Below are positions 1 through 9,281 of a DNA stretch of 64,000 bases, one piece after another; position 1 is the first letter of the stretch, and every line of letters begins with the position of its first letter. The position numbers and the translations under genes are program-made. The notes beneath the pieces are model-generated. The model made no database searches. It was not told the DNA's origin and worked only from the letters and a program-made list of their open reading frames with translations. The stretch is from NCBI GenBank assembly GCA_030604905.1, contig JAUVVA010000005.1, positions 1 through 64,000 of the forward strand, written 5' to 3'. This stretch comes from Verrucomicrobiota bacterium. GTDB taxonomy: Bacteria; Verrucomicrobiota; Verrucomicrobiia; Opitutales; Opitutaceae.

Positions 1-2
1 AG

Positions 3-712
<710 letters not shown>

Positions 713-719
<7 letters not shown>

Positions 720-754
720 CCCCTAGCCCCTAGCAACTAGCCTCCAGCTCCTAG
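713..754 (+). repeat. Six imperfect CCCCTAG heptamers between lutB and lutC
   Basis: Exactly 42 bases form six 7-base units: CCCCTAG three times, then CAACTAG, CCTCCAG and CTCCTAG. The array starts at the lutB stop codon and ends one base before the lutC ATG. Five units contain CTAG, a tetranucleotide that is usually scarce in bacterial DNA. No Shine-Dalgarno sequence precedes lutC, so this spacer replaces the expected ribosome-binding region. Confidence 0.85.
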
Positions 755-755
755 C

Positions 756-1376
756 ATGTCCTCCGCCCGCGACACCCTTCTTGCCCGCGTCAAAGCCGCC
801 CTCGCGCCGCTGCCCGAGCGCGCGCCGCTGCCCGACTGGGAGCGCGAGCTCGTCGTCATGCGCGAGGCCCGCGGCGCGGTGGATGCGTGGACGCTTTTCT
901 CCGCCCGCCTCGCTGGCGTGAACGGCACCCCGCTCACCTCCGTCGCCGAGCTCATCGCGCTGCTCACCAAGAGCGACTGGCGTCGCGGCTACTGCGACCC
1001 CGTGCTCTGGGCCGAGCTGCGCCCGGCCTTCGACGCCGCGGGCGGTTTCACGGTGGAGACGAGCTTCGACCGCGCCCGCGTGGACGATTACCAATTTGGC
1101 ATCACCGCCGCCGTCGGCGCCATCGCCGAGACCGGCACGGTGGTGCTCTCCGACGCCGCCACCTCGAGCCGCCTCGCCGCGCTCGCGCCCTGGACGCACA
1201 TCGCGGTGCTGCGCCGCGCGCAGATCCACCTCGACCTGCCCGCCGCCATCGCCGCGCTGCCGAAGGACCCGAACGTCGTGTGGTGCACCGGCCCCTCCAA
1301 GACCGCCGACGTCGAAGGCATCCTCATCGAGGGGGTGCACGGCCCCGGCATCCAGGTGGCGTTGCTCCTGGGTTAA
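756..1376 (+). CDS. lutC: LutC/LUD-domain lactate utilisation protein
   Basis: This 206-residue protein has the LUD domain of LutC. The typical segment FGITAAVGAIAETGTVVLSD lies in the middle, and the conserved C-terminal signature TGPSKTADVEGILIEGVHGPG is present almost unchanged. LutC is the third component of the LutABC lactate oxidation complex; its exact chemical role is not settled. The gene follows lutB on the same strand after the heptamer array, so the two are presumably co-transcribed. The ATG at 756 is the only sensible start, although no ribosome-binding site precedes it. About 195 bp without a visible gene separate it from pyrH. Confidence 0.9.
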   Translation: MSSARDTLLARVKAALAPLPERAPLPDWERELVVMREARGAVDAWTLFSARLAGVNGTPLTSVAELIALLTKSDWRRGYCDPVLWAELRPAFDAAGGFTVETSFDRARVDDYQFGITAAVGAIAETGTVVLSDAATSSRLAALAPWTHIAVLRRAQIHLDLPAAIAALPKDPNVVWCTGPSKTADVEGILIEGVHGPGIQVALLLG

Positions 1377-1572
1377 CCCCGGAATCCGCGCTTGTGGAAG
1401 AGCCGGCGGGCCTCGCGCTCCTTTCGTTCCCGCGCCCCCGGCCATCGCCGCGCCGATTCGCCATGCCCTCTCAGGCGCTCTTCCTCCTTTCCCCCGGTCT
1501 TTTGCGTAGGTGACGCCGAGCCCCGCCGCGCTTGACCGCCCGGCGCGCGCCCCGCTTTCCTACGCTGCAACC

Positions 1573-2310
1573 ATGAGCGACCGTCCGGCCACGCCCTCCA
1601 CCGTCAAATACAAGCGCATCGTCCTGAAGCTCAGCGGCGAGGTGCTCCGCGGCAAGGGCGCCGATCCCATCGACCCGCAGATCCTCGAGGACATCTGCCG
1701 TCAGGTGAAAGTCGTGCACGATCTCGGCATCGAGGTCTGCGTCGTCATCGGCGGCGGCAACATCTTCCGCGGCCTCACCGGCTCGCAGCGCGGCGTCGAC
1801 CGCACCACCGGCGACTACATGGGCATGCTCGCCACCGTGATCAACTCGCTCGCGATCATGGACTGCCTCGAGAAAATGGGCGTCAACGTGCGCGTGCAGT
1901 CCGCCATCCCCATGAACCAGGTGGCCGAGCCCTTCATCCTCCGCCGCGCCGTGCGCCACCTCGAGAAGGGCCGCGTCGTCATCTTCGCCGCCGGCACCGG
2001 CAACCCGTATTTCTCCACGGATACGACCGCCGCCCTGCGCGCCTCCGAGATCCGCGCCGACATCATCATGAAGGCCACCAAGGTCGACGGCATCTACAAC
2101 AAGGACCCGAAGAAGCACGCCGACGCCGTCCGCTACGACAGCCTCACCTTCCTCGAGGCCCTCAAGCAGCGCCTCAACGTGATGGACAGCACCGCGTTTT
2201 CGCTCTGCCTCGACAACCACATGCCCATCCTCGTGTTCGACCTCCACGCGCCCGACGCCATCACCCGCGCCGGGCACGGCGAGCCGGTCGGCACCTTGGT
2301 GCATAGTTGA
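1573..2310 (+). CDS. pyrH: UMP kinase
   Basis: The product is a 245-residue hexameric-type bacterial UMP kinase of the amino acid kinase family, which phosphorylates UMP to UDP with ATP in the cytoplasm. Visible signatures are [14 protein letters not shown] at the N-terminus, [10 protein letters not shown] for phosphate binding, [31 protein letters not shown] and the C-terminal nucleotide-binding segment [15 protein letters not shown]. An in-frame GTG at 1510 would add 21 proline- and alanine-rich residues. I prefer the ATG at 1573 because the family normally starts shortly before the [10 protein letters not shown] strand. In many bacteria pyrH sits with tsf and frr; neither is seen here, so the gene is displaced. 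Confidence 0.95.
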   Translation: MSDRPATPSTVKYKRIVLKLSGEVLRGKGADPIDPQILEDICRQVKVVHDLGIEVCVVIGGGNIFRGLTGSQRGVDRTTGDYMGMLATVINSLAIMDCLEKMGVNVRVQSAIPMNQVAEPFILRRAVRHLEKGRVVIFAAGTGNPYFSTDTTAALRASEIRADIIMKATKVDGIYNKDPKKHADAVRYDSLTFLEALKQRLNVMDSTAFSLCLDNHMPILVFDLHAPDAITRAGHGEPVGTLVHS

Positions 2311-2377
2311 GGTTCCCCGGGGCCTTTTCGCCCGCGGCCTTCGGCCTCTCGCGACCTGCCGCCCGAGCAGGCCTCGT

Positions 2378-3013
2378 CTAGCTGCACCAAAAGGCCAGCG
2401 TTTCCTTCACCCGGGCCAGCAGCTTCTCGCCGGCCGGCCGGGTGTCGCGCAAGGTGTCCAGCCGCGGGGCGAAGCGCGCTTTGCCCACGCAGGCGAGGGA
2501 CCGGAGCACAAAAAGCAGGAGCGGGAGCACGAGGATCGCGCGATGGAGGATCGATAAACGCCGCGCCAGCAGATCGCCGGGCAAGAGCAACGCGAGCGCC
2601 GCGAGCGCAAAGGCCGCCCCGAGCGGCAGCACCGTGAGCAGCACCACGGGACGCGGCATGAAGAGCTCCGCCGCCGCGGTCCAAATCCTGAGCGCGGTGC
2701 CGAGCACCAGGAGGACGCCCAGCGCGAGCAAGGCCGGCAGCTGGGCTTGGCCGGTCATCACCTGATAGAAGAACACCGAGAGCGCGGCCGCCGTCGCGGC
2801 GAGGACCCCCTCGAAAAGCGCGGGCGCGATCCACACGTTGCGGTGCGCGAGCAGAGCGCGGGTCGCGGCGCCCGCGCCAGGCGCTTCCTGCTTCACCGCG
2901 CCTCGGCGCGGGCGCGAGAGCTTCTCGGCCCCGGCCGCCATCCGGGCTCGCGGCAGACCGCTCGTCGGGCGGGACTGGGTGGCTTCGGCGGTCGGGAGGT
3001 CAAGGGCGGCCAT
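2378..3013 (-). CDS. Predicted integral membrane protein of unknown function
   Basis: The 211-residue product has a basic, proline-containing N-terminus of about 50 residues followed by four hydrophobic stretches, such as VLAATAAALSVFFYQVM, LPALLALGVLLVLGTAL, VLLTVLPLGAAFALAALALL and AILVLPLLLFVLRSLAC. This composition is far from that of an antisense shadow, so I take it as real. No enzymatic motif is visible. The ATG at 3013 lacks a clear ribosome-binding site, and the true start could be a later codon nearer the first hydrophobic segment. It converges with pyrH and follows the GH42 gene on the same strand after 150 bp. I do not recognise the family. Confidence 0.6.
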   Translation of the reverse strand: MAALDLPTAEATQSRPTSGLPRARMAAGAEKLSRPRRGAVKQEAPGAGAATRALLAHRNVWIAPALFEGVLAATAAALSVFFYQVMTGQAQLPALLALGVLLVLGTALRIWTAAAELFMPRPVVLLTVLPLGAAFALAALALLLPGDLLARRLSILHRAILVLPLLLFVLRSLACVGKARFAPRLDTLRDTRPAGEKLLARVKETLAFWCS

Positions 3014-3163
3014 AGCGGTTCAAGCTGCCGGCACACATCGGGCGCTGTCGACCGACCTTTAGCCCAAAACGCCAAGATATTTCCCCTATCCCGGCACGAG
3101 CCGCGTCCGCGCGTCGGAGCGACAACGCGGCCGGGCTCTGATCGAGCCTCTCCGACGAAACGG

Positions 3164-5233
3164 CTACTCCACGAGGGCGACGCCGTTGGGCTCGAGCTCA
3201 AGCGCGCCACCGGGTGCGAGCTCGCGCTCGCCCAGCCACTCGCGTTTCGCCCCGGCGGGCAGGGGCACGCTCACGGGCTCCTCGCGGTGGTTGATCATCA
3301 CGCGCAGCAGGCGTCCGTCGCGGCGCACCCGCTCCACCACCTCCACGCCGGGCGTGGTCGAGACCGGCAGGGGCAGCGCGCCGAGGCGGCCGAGGAGCGG
3401 CAGGAGCGCCTCGGTGAAGGCGCGCGTGAGATAGGTGCCGACGTAGAGCACCTGGCCCTGACCCAGCGCGCGGCGCGTGATGGCGGGCGAGCCGGCGAGG
3501 TGGCGCGTGGTCCAGCGTGCGACGACCTCCGTGCCCGCGGCGGCGTCGGGCGCGAGCTGTTCATACCAGAGCGTGGTCGGCGTGTCGGTATCGGCGCCGT
3601 CGATACGCAGCGCGAGCGGACGGCGCTCGGGCTTGTTCTGCCGGCCGTATTCCTCGACGCTCGCGCCGACGAGGGCGCGCAGGCAAGCGGGCAGGATGTC
3701 GGGCACCACGTTGCTGCGCAGGTCGCGCGAGGCCGTGCGCGCGCCGACGACCAGCGTGCCGCCCTCGCGGACAAACTTTTCCAGGGCCGGCACCCAGGCG
3801 GGATCGAAAATCGCGAAGTGGGGAATGACGTAGAGCTTCAGCCCGGCGAGCGCGTCGGCCGGATGCACGACGCCGACGGCATGGCCGGCGCGGTAGAAGA
3901 CACCGTGCGTCTCCCAAGCCATGTGCTTGGGCGAGGGCAGGCCGTGCGAGATCGGCTCGTGGCCGTGCTCGACGGAGAAATCGCAGCCCGCGATGGCGAC
4001 GTCGATCCGCACGGTCGAGCCGAGCAGCTCGCGGCCGACGCGGGCGAGCTCGGCGCCCAGCCGGGCGGCCTCGCGGTAGCGGCGGCGCGGGACGTTGTCG
4101 TGGTCGAGGATGCCCTCCCAGTATTCCTCGGCGCCGAAGCGGCAGGAGCGCTCGCGGAAGAAGAGCAGGCCGTCGGCGCCGCGGGCGATGCTCGTCCAGG
4201 CCATGCGGCGCATCTCGCCGGGCTCGGGCTTGTCGTGGAAGTAGTTGCCCTGGCCGCCCGCGCCCGACTGGTGCTCGAGCATGAGGAAGTGGCCGGAGTA
4301 GCCGCGGGTCAGGTCGAGGTTGAAGGCGTGGCCGGCGGCGCGGGTGGCGGGATCGTAGTCGAAGAGCGGATACGAATCGTAGCCGAGAAAATCGAGGTCG
4401 CGCGTGAAGTCGCCGCGGAAGTCGATCGATGGGAAGCAGCCGTTGTGGGTGACGAACCAGCGCGGCTGCGTGGCGCGGAGGATCTCGACCTGGTCGCGCT
4501 GGAAGACGGTGACACCGTCGGAGAGGAAGCGGTGGTAGTCGAGCCAGTGGGCGGGGTTGGCGTAGGTCGGGCGCCAGTTGCGCGGGAGCACGACGTCCTC
4601 GAAGCGCTCGTAGGTGTTGGCCCAGAAGGCGGTGCCCCAGGCGCGGTTGAGCGCGCCGATATCGCCGCCAAAGCGGGCGCGGAGCCACTCGTGCCAGGCG
4701 GTCTCGGCGGCGGCGCTGTAGTCCTCGCGGAAGTGGCAGTGGAACTCGTTGTCGGTCTGCCAGCCGATCACGTGCGGGTTGTCGCGGTAGTGCTCGGCCA
4801 TGGCTCGCGTGATCTTGCGCGAGTAGTCGCGGTAGAGCGCGCTGAAGTGGCTGGCGTGCTGGCGGGAGCCGTGCTCGAGGCGGCGGCCGTCGGCGTCGAC
4901 CCGCAGCACCTCGGGGTGGTCACGGGTCAGCCAGCGCGGTGGCGTGGCGGTGGGCGTGCAGAGGATGCTGCGGATGCCGACCGCGCCGAAGCGGGCGATG
5001 GTCTCGTCGAAGAGGGAGAAGTCGAAGACGCCCTCGCGCGGCTCCATCAGGTCCCAGGCAAACTCGGCCATGCGGATCACGTTCCAGCCGGCGGCCTTGA
5101 AGAGGGCGGGGTCGCCGGCGCGGATCTCGGCGTCCCAGTGCTCGGGGTAGTAGGGCGAGCCGTAGAGAAACTCGCCCAGCGCGGCGGGGCGGAGGTGCGA
5201 GAGGGGGGCGGAGGACGCGGAAGGGGAGGCCAT
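3164..5233 (-). CDS. GH42 beta-galactosidase
   Basis: This 689-residue protein matches glycoside hydrolase family 42 over its full length. The TIM-barrel start is FLYGSPYYPEHWD, near residue 22. The acid/base glutamate is E163 in WQTDNEFHCHF, and the likely nucleophile is E320 in GHFLMLEHQSG. The segment LVVGARTASRDLRSNVVPD belongs to the glutaminase-like trimerisation domain near residue 500, followed by the small C-terminal beta domain. No signal peptide is visible, so it probably acts in the cytoplasm on imported galacto-oligosaccharides. It is divergent from an AraC-family regulator; the two annotated start codons overlap inside one CCATGG palindrome. Substrate control by that regulator is inferred from position only. 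Confidence 0.93.
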   Translation of the reverse strand: MASPSASSAPLSHLRPAALGEFLYGSPYYPEHWDAEIRAGDPALFKAAGWNVIRMAEFAWDLMEPREGVFDFSLFDETIARFGAVGIRSILCTPTATPPRWLTRDHPEVLRVDADGRRLEHGSRQHASHFSALYRDYSRKITRAMAEHYRDNPHVIGWQTDNEFHCHFREDYSAAAETAWHEWLRARFGGDIGALNRAWGTAFWANTYERFEDVVLPRNWRPTYANPAHWLDYHRFLSDGVTVFQRDQVEILRATQPRWFVTHNGCFPSIDFRGDFTRDLDFLGYDSYPLFDYDPATRAAGHAFNLDLTRGYSGHFLMLEHQSGAGGQGNYFHDKPEPGEMRRMAWTSIARGADGLLFFRERSCRFGAEEYWEGILDHDNVPRRRYREAARLGAELARVGRELLGSTVRIDVAIAGCDFSVEHGHEPISHGLPSPKHMAWETHGVFYRAGHAVGVVHPADALAGLKLYVIPHFAIFDPAWVPALEKFVREGGTLVVGARTASRDLRSNVVPDILPACLRALVGASVEEYGRQNKPERRPLALRIDGADTDTPTTLWYEQLAPDAAAGTEVVARWTTRHLAGSPAITRRALGQGQVLYVGTYLTRAFTEALLPLLGRLGALPLPVSTTPGVEVVERVRRDGRLLRVMINHREEPVSVPLPAGAKREWLGERELAPGGALELEPNGVALVE

Positions 5234-6200
5234 GGGCGGGTTGATGGATGTGACCGATGCTTTGGCTGGAGCTTCCGCTAGGCGAGAGCTAGAGCTTGAT
5301 GGCCATGCCCAAAAAATTGACGAAAGTGCCCGGAAAAAGGATCCCGGGCATCATCGTCTCTGGGCGGAGCTGAGAGGGGATTCGCGGCTGGAGTCGCTGC
5401 GCATCGCCGCGCTGGGCTGGGTGCCGCGCAAGGTGGAGCGGGTGACCGGGGTGCAGGAGCGCTTTTCCCTCTGTGTGTTGCGCGCGGGCTCGGCCGGCAC
5501 TTACCGGGAGGCGGGTGAGTCGGCGCCGCGACGCGTGCGCGGGCCGGGCGTGTTTTTTGTGTGGCCGGGCGGCAGGCAGGATTACGGGCCGGCGGCGCGG
5601 GCGGATCGCTGGGAGGAGTTTTATTTCACCGTCGAGGGCGAGCGCGCGGCCGAGTGGTTGAAGGCGGGGTGGTGGGGCGGCGAAGCGAGGTTCTGGCCGG
5701 TGGAGGAGGCGGCGGTGGACGAGGCGTGGCGGCTTTTCCAAGCGGGCTGCGAGGCGCTGGAGCGGCGCGATGGGCGGGCGCTGGATCGGTTGAAGCTGGC
5801 CTTGGAGCGATGGCTGGCGGAGGGGCCCTGGGCGGCGGCGGCGAGCGGGCCGCGGCCGGGTGATACGCGGGTCGGCCGGGTGGTGGAGGCGTGGCGGCGC
5901 GATCTTGCGCGGGCCTGGTCGCTGCGGGAAAGCGCGCGGGCGGCGGGGATGAGCTACACGCGGTTTCGCGCGAGGTTTGTGGAGGAGTTGGGGCGCAGCC
6001 CGCACGCGCACCTCACGCGCCTGCGCCTGGAACTGGCGCGGCGCTGGCTGCGCGCGACCGAGGAACCGGTGAAGGCGGTGGCGCAGCGCTGCGGTTTTCC
6101 GCGGGTGGAGACCTTTATCCGGGCTTTCGCCAAGGCGCACGGCGCGCCGCCCGCACGCTGGCGGGCGGAGCAGGCGGCGAAGCGAAAAACCCGCGCGTAA
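5232..6200 (+). CDS. AraC-family transcriptional regulator (N-terminus uncertain, possible frameshift)
   Basis: The C-terminal hundred residues form the two helix-turn-helix motifs of AraC regulators: SLRESARAAGMSYTRFRARF, then VKAVAQRCGFPRVETFIRAF. The upstream part resembles a cupin-type sensor domain (FSLCVLRAGSAGTYREAG). The N-terminal 45 residues in this frame look unlike protein. Another frame, from ATG 5299 or 5305, reads MPKKLTKVPGKRIPGIIVSG and stops at TGA 5371, exactly where the good sequence RGDSRLESLRIAALGWV starts in the annotated frame. One extra base near 5365-5370 would join the two. The real start is therefore probably 5299 or 5305, with a frameshift or sequence error. It is divergent from the GH42 gene, its likely target. 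Confidence 0.8.
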   Translation: MGGLMDVTDALAGASARRELELDGHAQKIDESARKKDPGHHRLWAELRGDSRLESLRIAALGWVPRKVERVTGVQERFSLCVLRAGSAGTYREAGESAPRRVRGPGVFFVWPGGRQDYGPAARADRWEEFYFTVEGERAAEWLKAGWWGGEARFWPVEEAAVDEAWRLFQAGCEALERRDGRALDRLKLALERWLAEGPWAAAASGPRPGDTRVGRVVEAWRRDLARAWSLRESARAAGMSYTRFRARFVEELGRSPHAHLTRLRLELARRWLRATEEPVKAVAQRCGFPRVETFIRAFAKAHGAPPARWRAEQAAKRKTRA

Positions 6201-6246
6201 CCTGCTCCCGTTTGTGGAATGCGCCTGGGGCCGGCCTAAGCAGGGG

Positions 6247-8064
6247 TCACTCGATTCCGCTTACCAGCATGTCCGCCGGGTGCTCGATGCTGAAACGCAG
6301 CGGGATCTCGCGGCGCTCGCCCGGACGCAGGTCGAAGCGCCAGGTCATCTTGCCGTCGGCTTCGCGCGCGATGCCGGGGCGCGGCGGCTGGGCGGTCGCC
6401 TCCTCGCCGCGCAACAACTCGCGCTCGAGCGGGGCGAGCAAGCGCACCACGATCTTCTCGTCGCGCGCCACCGGCACCGCGTCCTTGAGCACGATGCGCT
6501 CCACGCCGCGCTTGTTGTTGGTGACCGTGACCAGGATGTCGTAGGTGGTCCGCCGTCCGCGCGAGGTGAGACCGATGTCCTCGGTGAAGCGCGAGACGAC
6601 CTTGCGCTTGATCGAGATGCCCTCGTCGGCGCCGAGGCTGAGCGCGAACTTCTCGCCCGGCATCGTGGTGCCGAGGCGCGAGCCCGCCACGAAGGTCTCG
6701 TCGAGAAACACGTTCATCGCGCCGGCCAGGAAAGGCAGCTCGCTCGTGTTGCGCACGTAGGCGGCGAGGTAGGCCGTCTCCTGGAGCTTGGGCGTCGCCT
6801 GATACTGGAGCTCCGCCGCGAAGGCCGCCGAGCCGATGGGCACGCGCTGCGGGGTGTTGTCGCTCGGCACCGTGACCGGCGTGGCGATGCGGAAGCTCGC
6901 GCTCGTCGCCGCGCTCTCCACCGCGGCCTGCGCGAAGCCGGCCTCGACCACGGGGGGCGCGGGCGGCGCGAAGTGGTCGGCCGCCGCCGCGTCACCGACG
7001 GCGCCGGCCAGCCGCAGGTTGTTGGAAAACGCGCCGAGCTCGCGCGAGCTGAGCACTCCCTGCTGCCCGATCACCGTCGCGCTCGGCGAGGGTCGCGCCG
7101 GCCGCAGCACGTCGACGAACCACGGCGAGATCTCCGGCGCGGAGCCGCCGAGCCCGGGGCGCGCGGTGGAAAGGGTGAGCTCGACGCCGCTCCAGTCCTC
7201 GCCGGTGGCGTTGCGCACCACGCCAAAGGCGTCGAGCTGCACCTGACGCTCCGCGCTGCGCAGCCGCGCGTCGTAGGCGGGCGTCCAGCTCGCGCCGGCG
7301 ATTGCGTAGCCGAGCCGCAGGTCGAGCGCGCCGGCCGCCGGGGCGGAGAGCCGCACCGTCACGACCTTCGTCGCGCGCCGGCCGGGCTGGCGCCCGCGCA
7401 GCTCGCGCAACTGGTTCTCGGCCGCGGCGATCTTTTCGGCCAGCGCCACGCGCTCGACCTCGAGTGTGCGCACCTGCTCGTCGAGCCGCGTGCGCTGCTC
7501 GGCGGAAAAACTCAGCAACTTCGCGAACTCATCGAGGCTCGGCCGCGCCGGCGGCGTCGCCCCGGCGCCCGCTCCCGTGGGCGTGGTGTAGGCCTTTTCA
7601 ATCGAGCCGAGCAGGGCGCGCTGCGAATCGAGCAAGCCCCGCCGGTCGTTCAGCGCCGCCTCCTCGCGGCGCAGCTCGGCGACGCGGTCCTCGGCCGCCT
7701 TCACCCGCGGATCGGGCTCGGCGCTCACGAACACCGTGCGCGTGGCGATATCGAGCAGGCTCGCCGCCACCTCGCCGCGGGCCGACACCTGCACGGAGTC
7801 GTCCATCAGCGCCACCGGCAGGCCCGGAAAACTCCATTCGCTCACGCCGGCCGGCACGGTCACCCGCGCCTCGCGCCGCACCACCGCGCGGTCGGAATAC
7901 ACCGTCACCGCCCCGAGGCGCGACTCGGCGATCGGGTTTGGCACGGCCGCCTGCGCGGCGGCGGACTGGGCTTGGAGCGAAAGGGGCAGGACGAGCGGTG
8001 CGGCGGCGAGGAACGCGGCGAACAGCGCGACGGAGGCGAGGGGACGGAGATGGCGGGGGTGCAT
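6247..8064 (-). CDS. Secreted DUF4140/DUF4139 (mucoidy-inhibitor-A-like) protein
   Basis: The 605-residue product starts with a signal peptide (RHLRPLASVALFAAFLAA, cleaved near LSLQAQS). The N-terminal DUF4140 region is recognised by GAVTVYSDRAVVRREARVTV. A predicted coiled coil follows at about residues 105-235 (repeated EDRVAELRREEAAL-type heptads). The DUF4139 domain then runs to the end, with LRLGYAIAGASWTPAYDARL as its family signature. Proteins of this architecture are widespread and their biochemical role is unknown. I chose ATG 8064, 25 codons inside the longest frame, because the signal peptide begins there. It converges with the AraC gene and has a truncated repeat element upstream. 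Confidence 0.85.
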   Translation of the reverse strand: MHPRHLRPLASVALFAAFLAAAPLVLPLSLQAQSAAAQAAVPNPIAESRLGAVTVYSDRAVVRREARVTVPAGVSEWSFPGLPVALMDDSVQVSARGEVAASLLDIATRTVFVSAEPDPRVKAAEDRVAELRREEAALNDRRGLLDSQRALLGSIEKAYTTPTGAGAGATPPARPSLDEFAKLLSFSAEQRTRLDEQVRTLEVERVALAEKIAAAENQLRELRGRQPGRRATKVVTVRLSAPAAGALDLRLGYAIAGASWTPAYDARLRSAERQVQLDAFGVVRNATGEDWSGVELTLSTARPGLGGSAPEISPWFVDVLRPARPSPSATVIGQQGVLSSRELGAFSNNLRLAGAVGDAAAADHFAPPAPPVVEAGFAQAAVESAATSASFRIATPVTVPSDNTPQRVPIGSAAFAAELQYQATPKLQETAYLAAYVRNTSELPFLAGAMNVFLDETFVAGSRLGTTMPGEKFALSLGADEGISIKRKVVSRFTEDIGLTSRGRRTTYDILVTVTNNKRGVERIVLKDAVPVARDEKIVVRLLAPLERELLRGEEATAQPPRPGIAREADGKMTWRFDLRPGERREIPLRFSIEHPADMLVSGIE

Positions 8065-8207
8065 GGGCAGGGCGCGGTTTACGAGGACCTTGTGCACCGG
8101 GCGCTCCGCGAAAGCGAGAGCCTGACAAAACCCTGACACGGCCCGCCTCGCCCCCGCTCAGCGGCGCGTAAGGGCCAGCGCCTCCGCCGCCGGCGCATTT
8201 CGACGGA

Positions 8208-8242
8208 AGCTGTAGCCGGCTCGGAGTGGCACGGGCGTCCCG
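8208..8242 (-). repeat. Truncated copy of the twin-hairpin dispersed repeat
   Basis: The reverse complement reads as one arm of the repeat also found at 18166 and 26286: GGGACGCCCGTGCCACTCC followed by GAGCCGGCTACAGCT. Only the right-hand half is preserved. It lies in the gap between the DUF4139 gene and the VOC gene. Confidence 0.7.
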
Positions 8243-8360
8243 AACAGATTTCGCACTCGCAGGCGCGCCAGCTCCGCGTGGGCCGGTGGGGTGCCGACCT
8301 CCTTCGGTTGATTCGCCCGATTGCCAGGGCGCCCGCGGCGGGCATGATTGGGAGAACCCC

Positions 8361-8813
8361 ATGATCCGCCGCCTCGCCCACCTCTGCTTGCTCACCAACG
8401 ATCTCGGGCGTCTCGTCGCTTTCTACCGCGACGCGCTCGGGCTGCCGGTGAAGTTTCGTTTCCAAGCCGTCGACGGCGCCGTCTTCGGCGCCTACATCGC
8501 CGCCGGCGACACCACCTTCGTCGAGTTTTTCGACCAGGCGCTCGCGGCCAAACAATGGGGCGGCGGCACCGAAGCGCTCGCTTCCGGAAACCGCTACCAA
8601 CATTTCTGCCTCGAGGTCACCGGCCTCGCCGCCTTTCGCGAGGCCCTGCTCGCCCGCGGCGTATCCGTAGGAGAGATACGCGGCGGCCTCGACGGCTCGC
8701 TGCAGGCCTGGCTCGCCGATCCCGACGGCAACCGCATCGAGCTGATGGAATACACCCATCGCAGCGCCCAGCTCGCGCCGGGCAACGACGGCGTGGCCCG
8801 CTCCGAGCGCTGA
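8361..8813 (+). CDS. VOC-superfamily (glyoxalase/bleomycin-resistance-like) protein
   Basis: This 150-residue protein has the paired beta-alpha-beta-beta-beta modules of the vicinal oxygen chelate fold. The start IRRLAHLCLLTNDLGRLVAF supplies the first metal-ligand position (H), and the end DPDGNRIELMEY carries the typical final glutamate. The middle YQHFCLEVTGLAAFREALLA starts the second module. Length and motifs fit a lactoylglutathione-lyase-like enzyme, but the substrate cannot be read from sequence. The longer frame from 8226 begins inside a repeat element. ATG 8361 is preceded by GGGAGAA at a good distance and begins directly with the first beta strand, so I use it. Confidence 0.88.
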   Translation: MIRRLAHLCLLTNDLGRLVAFYRDALGLPVKFRFQAVDGAVFGAYIAAGDTTFVEFFDQALAAKQWGGGTEALASGNRYQHFCLEVTGLAAFREALLARGVSVGEIRGGLDGSLQAWLADPDGNRIELMEYTHRSAQLAPGNDGVARSER

Positions 8814-9161
8814 CACCGGCCCGGCGAGCGGGGGCGGGAGCGACCACGGCAGGCGGGCGCCAGGCCACCAAAGCCGCCTGGCCCCATCGGCTCGGCCCAT
8901 AACAACGATCGGCGTGCCCGTTGGTTTGATTGCCCGGCGGTATGCCCCGGGCGTTCACCCAAGCTTGCCATGCGGGGGCGAGAAAGCGCACGGTGCAGGG
9001 TCTTCTGAACTTTCTTTCCGCCCGCTGAACCGACTCTAACACTCTTAAAAATCAATTTCGCGTAGCTTCGGCTGCTGTCCGTCACGAAACCGCTAATTTC
9101 GAATCAAAGGACATCGCTCGATGCGCGCTCCCGGCTGGGGGCGTGTTGAAAGCGTTCCTTT

Positions 9162-9236
9162 GAGGGCTCTTAGCGGTGCCTGTGACGGGACGTGTGTAGG
9201 CACGTCCCCTCTTATTTTTGGCACCGCAAGGCCCTC
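9162..9236 (+). promoter_or_regulatory. Nested inverted-repeat leader structure upstream of mod
   Basis: Three complementary pairs are nested. GAGGGC at 9162-9167 pairs with GCCCTC at 9231-9236. GCGGTGCC at 9173-9180 pairs with GGCACCGC at 9220-9227. An inner hairpin GGGACGTG (9187-9194) / CACGTCCC (9201-9208) has a six-base loop and is followed by CTCTTATTTTT. The inner hairpin plus the T-rich run resembles an intrinsic terminator, and the outer pairs could form an alternative stem. This is what a transcription attenuator or a structured RNA would look like; function is inference. Confidence 0.6.
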
Positions 9237-9253
9237 TTGGGACCTCCGACAGA

Positions 9254-9279
9254 GCAGATGTGAGCGCGAACGCATCTGC
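9254..9279 (+). promoter_or_regulatory. Hairpin immediately upstream of the mod start codon
   Basis: GCAGATG (9254-9260) and CATCTGC (9273-9279) are perfect complements around a 12-base loop. The right arm ends two bases before the GTG start of mod, and no Shine-Dalgarno sequence is visible outside the stem. Such a structure could limit ribosome access. Confidence 0.55.
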
Positions 9280-9281
9280 CC

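Larger units (their letters stand above)
8814..9281 (+). other. 468-bp intergenic region before the type III restriction-modification genes
   Basis: The first 300 bases show no convincing gene on either strand; the frames there lack family signatures. The stretch around 9035-9080 is noticeably AT-richer than its surroundings (ACTCTTAAAAATCAATTTCG) and is a plausible promoter zone for mod. The last 120 bases hold the structured leader and the start-proximal hairpin listed separately. Confidence 0.6.

Noticed and set aside
2747-5281. 844-residue open frame on the plus strand
   Set aside because: It is antisense to the GH42 and membrane-protein genes, rich in Gly, Ala, Arg and Val, and has no family motif; long antisense frames are expected at this GC content.
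6214-8136. 640-residue open frame on the plus strand
   Set aside because: It is the complement of the DUF4139 gene, with arginine- and histidine-rich shadow composition.
8594-9085. 163-residue frame on the minus strand between the VOC and mod genes
   Set aside because: It overlaps the VOC gene for its second half and has basic low-complexity sequence without motif.
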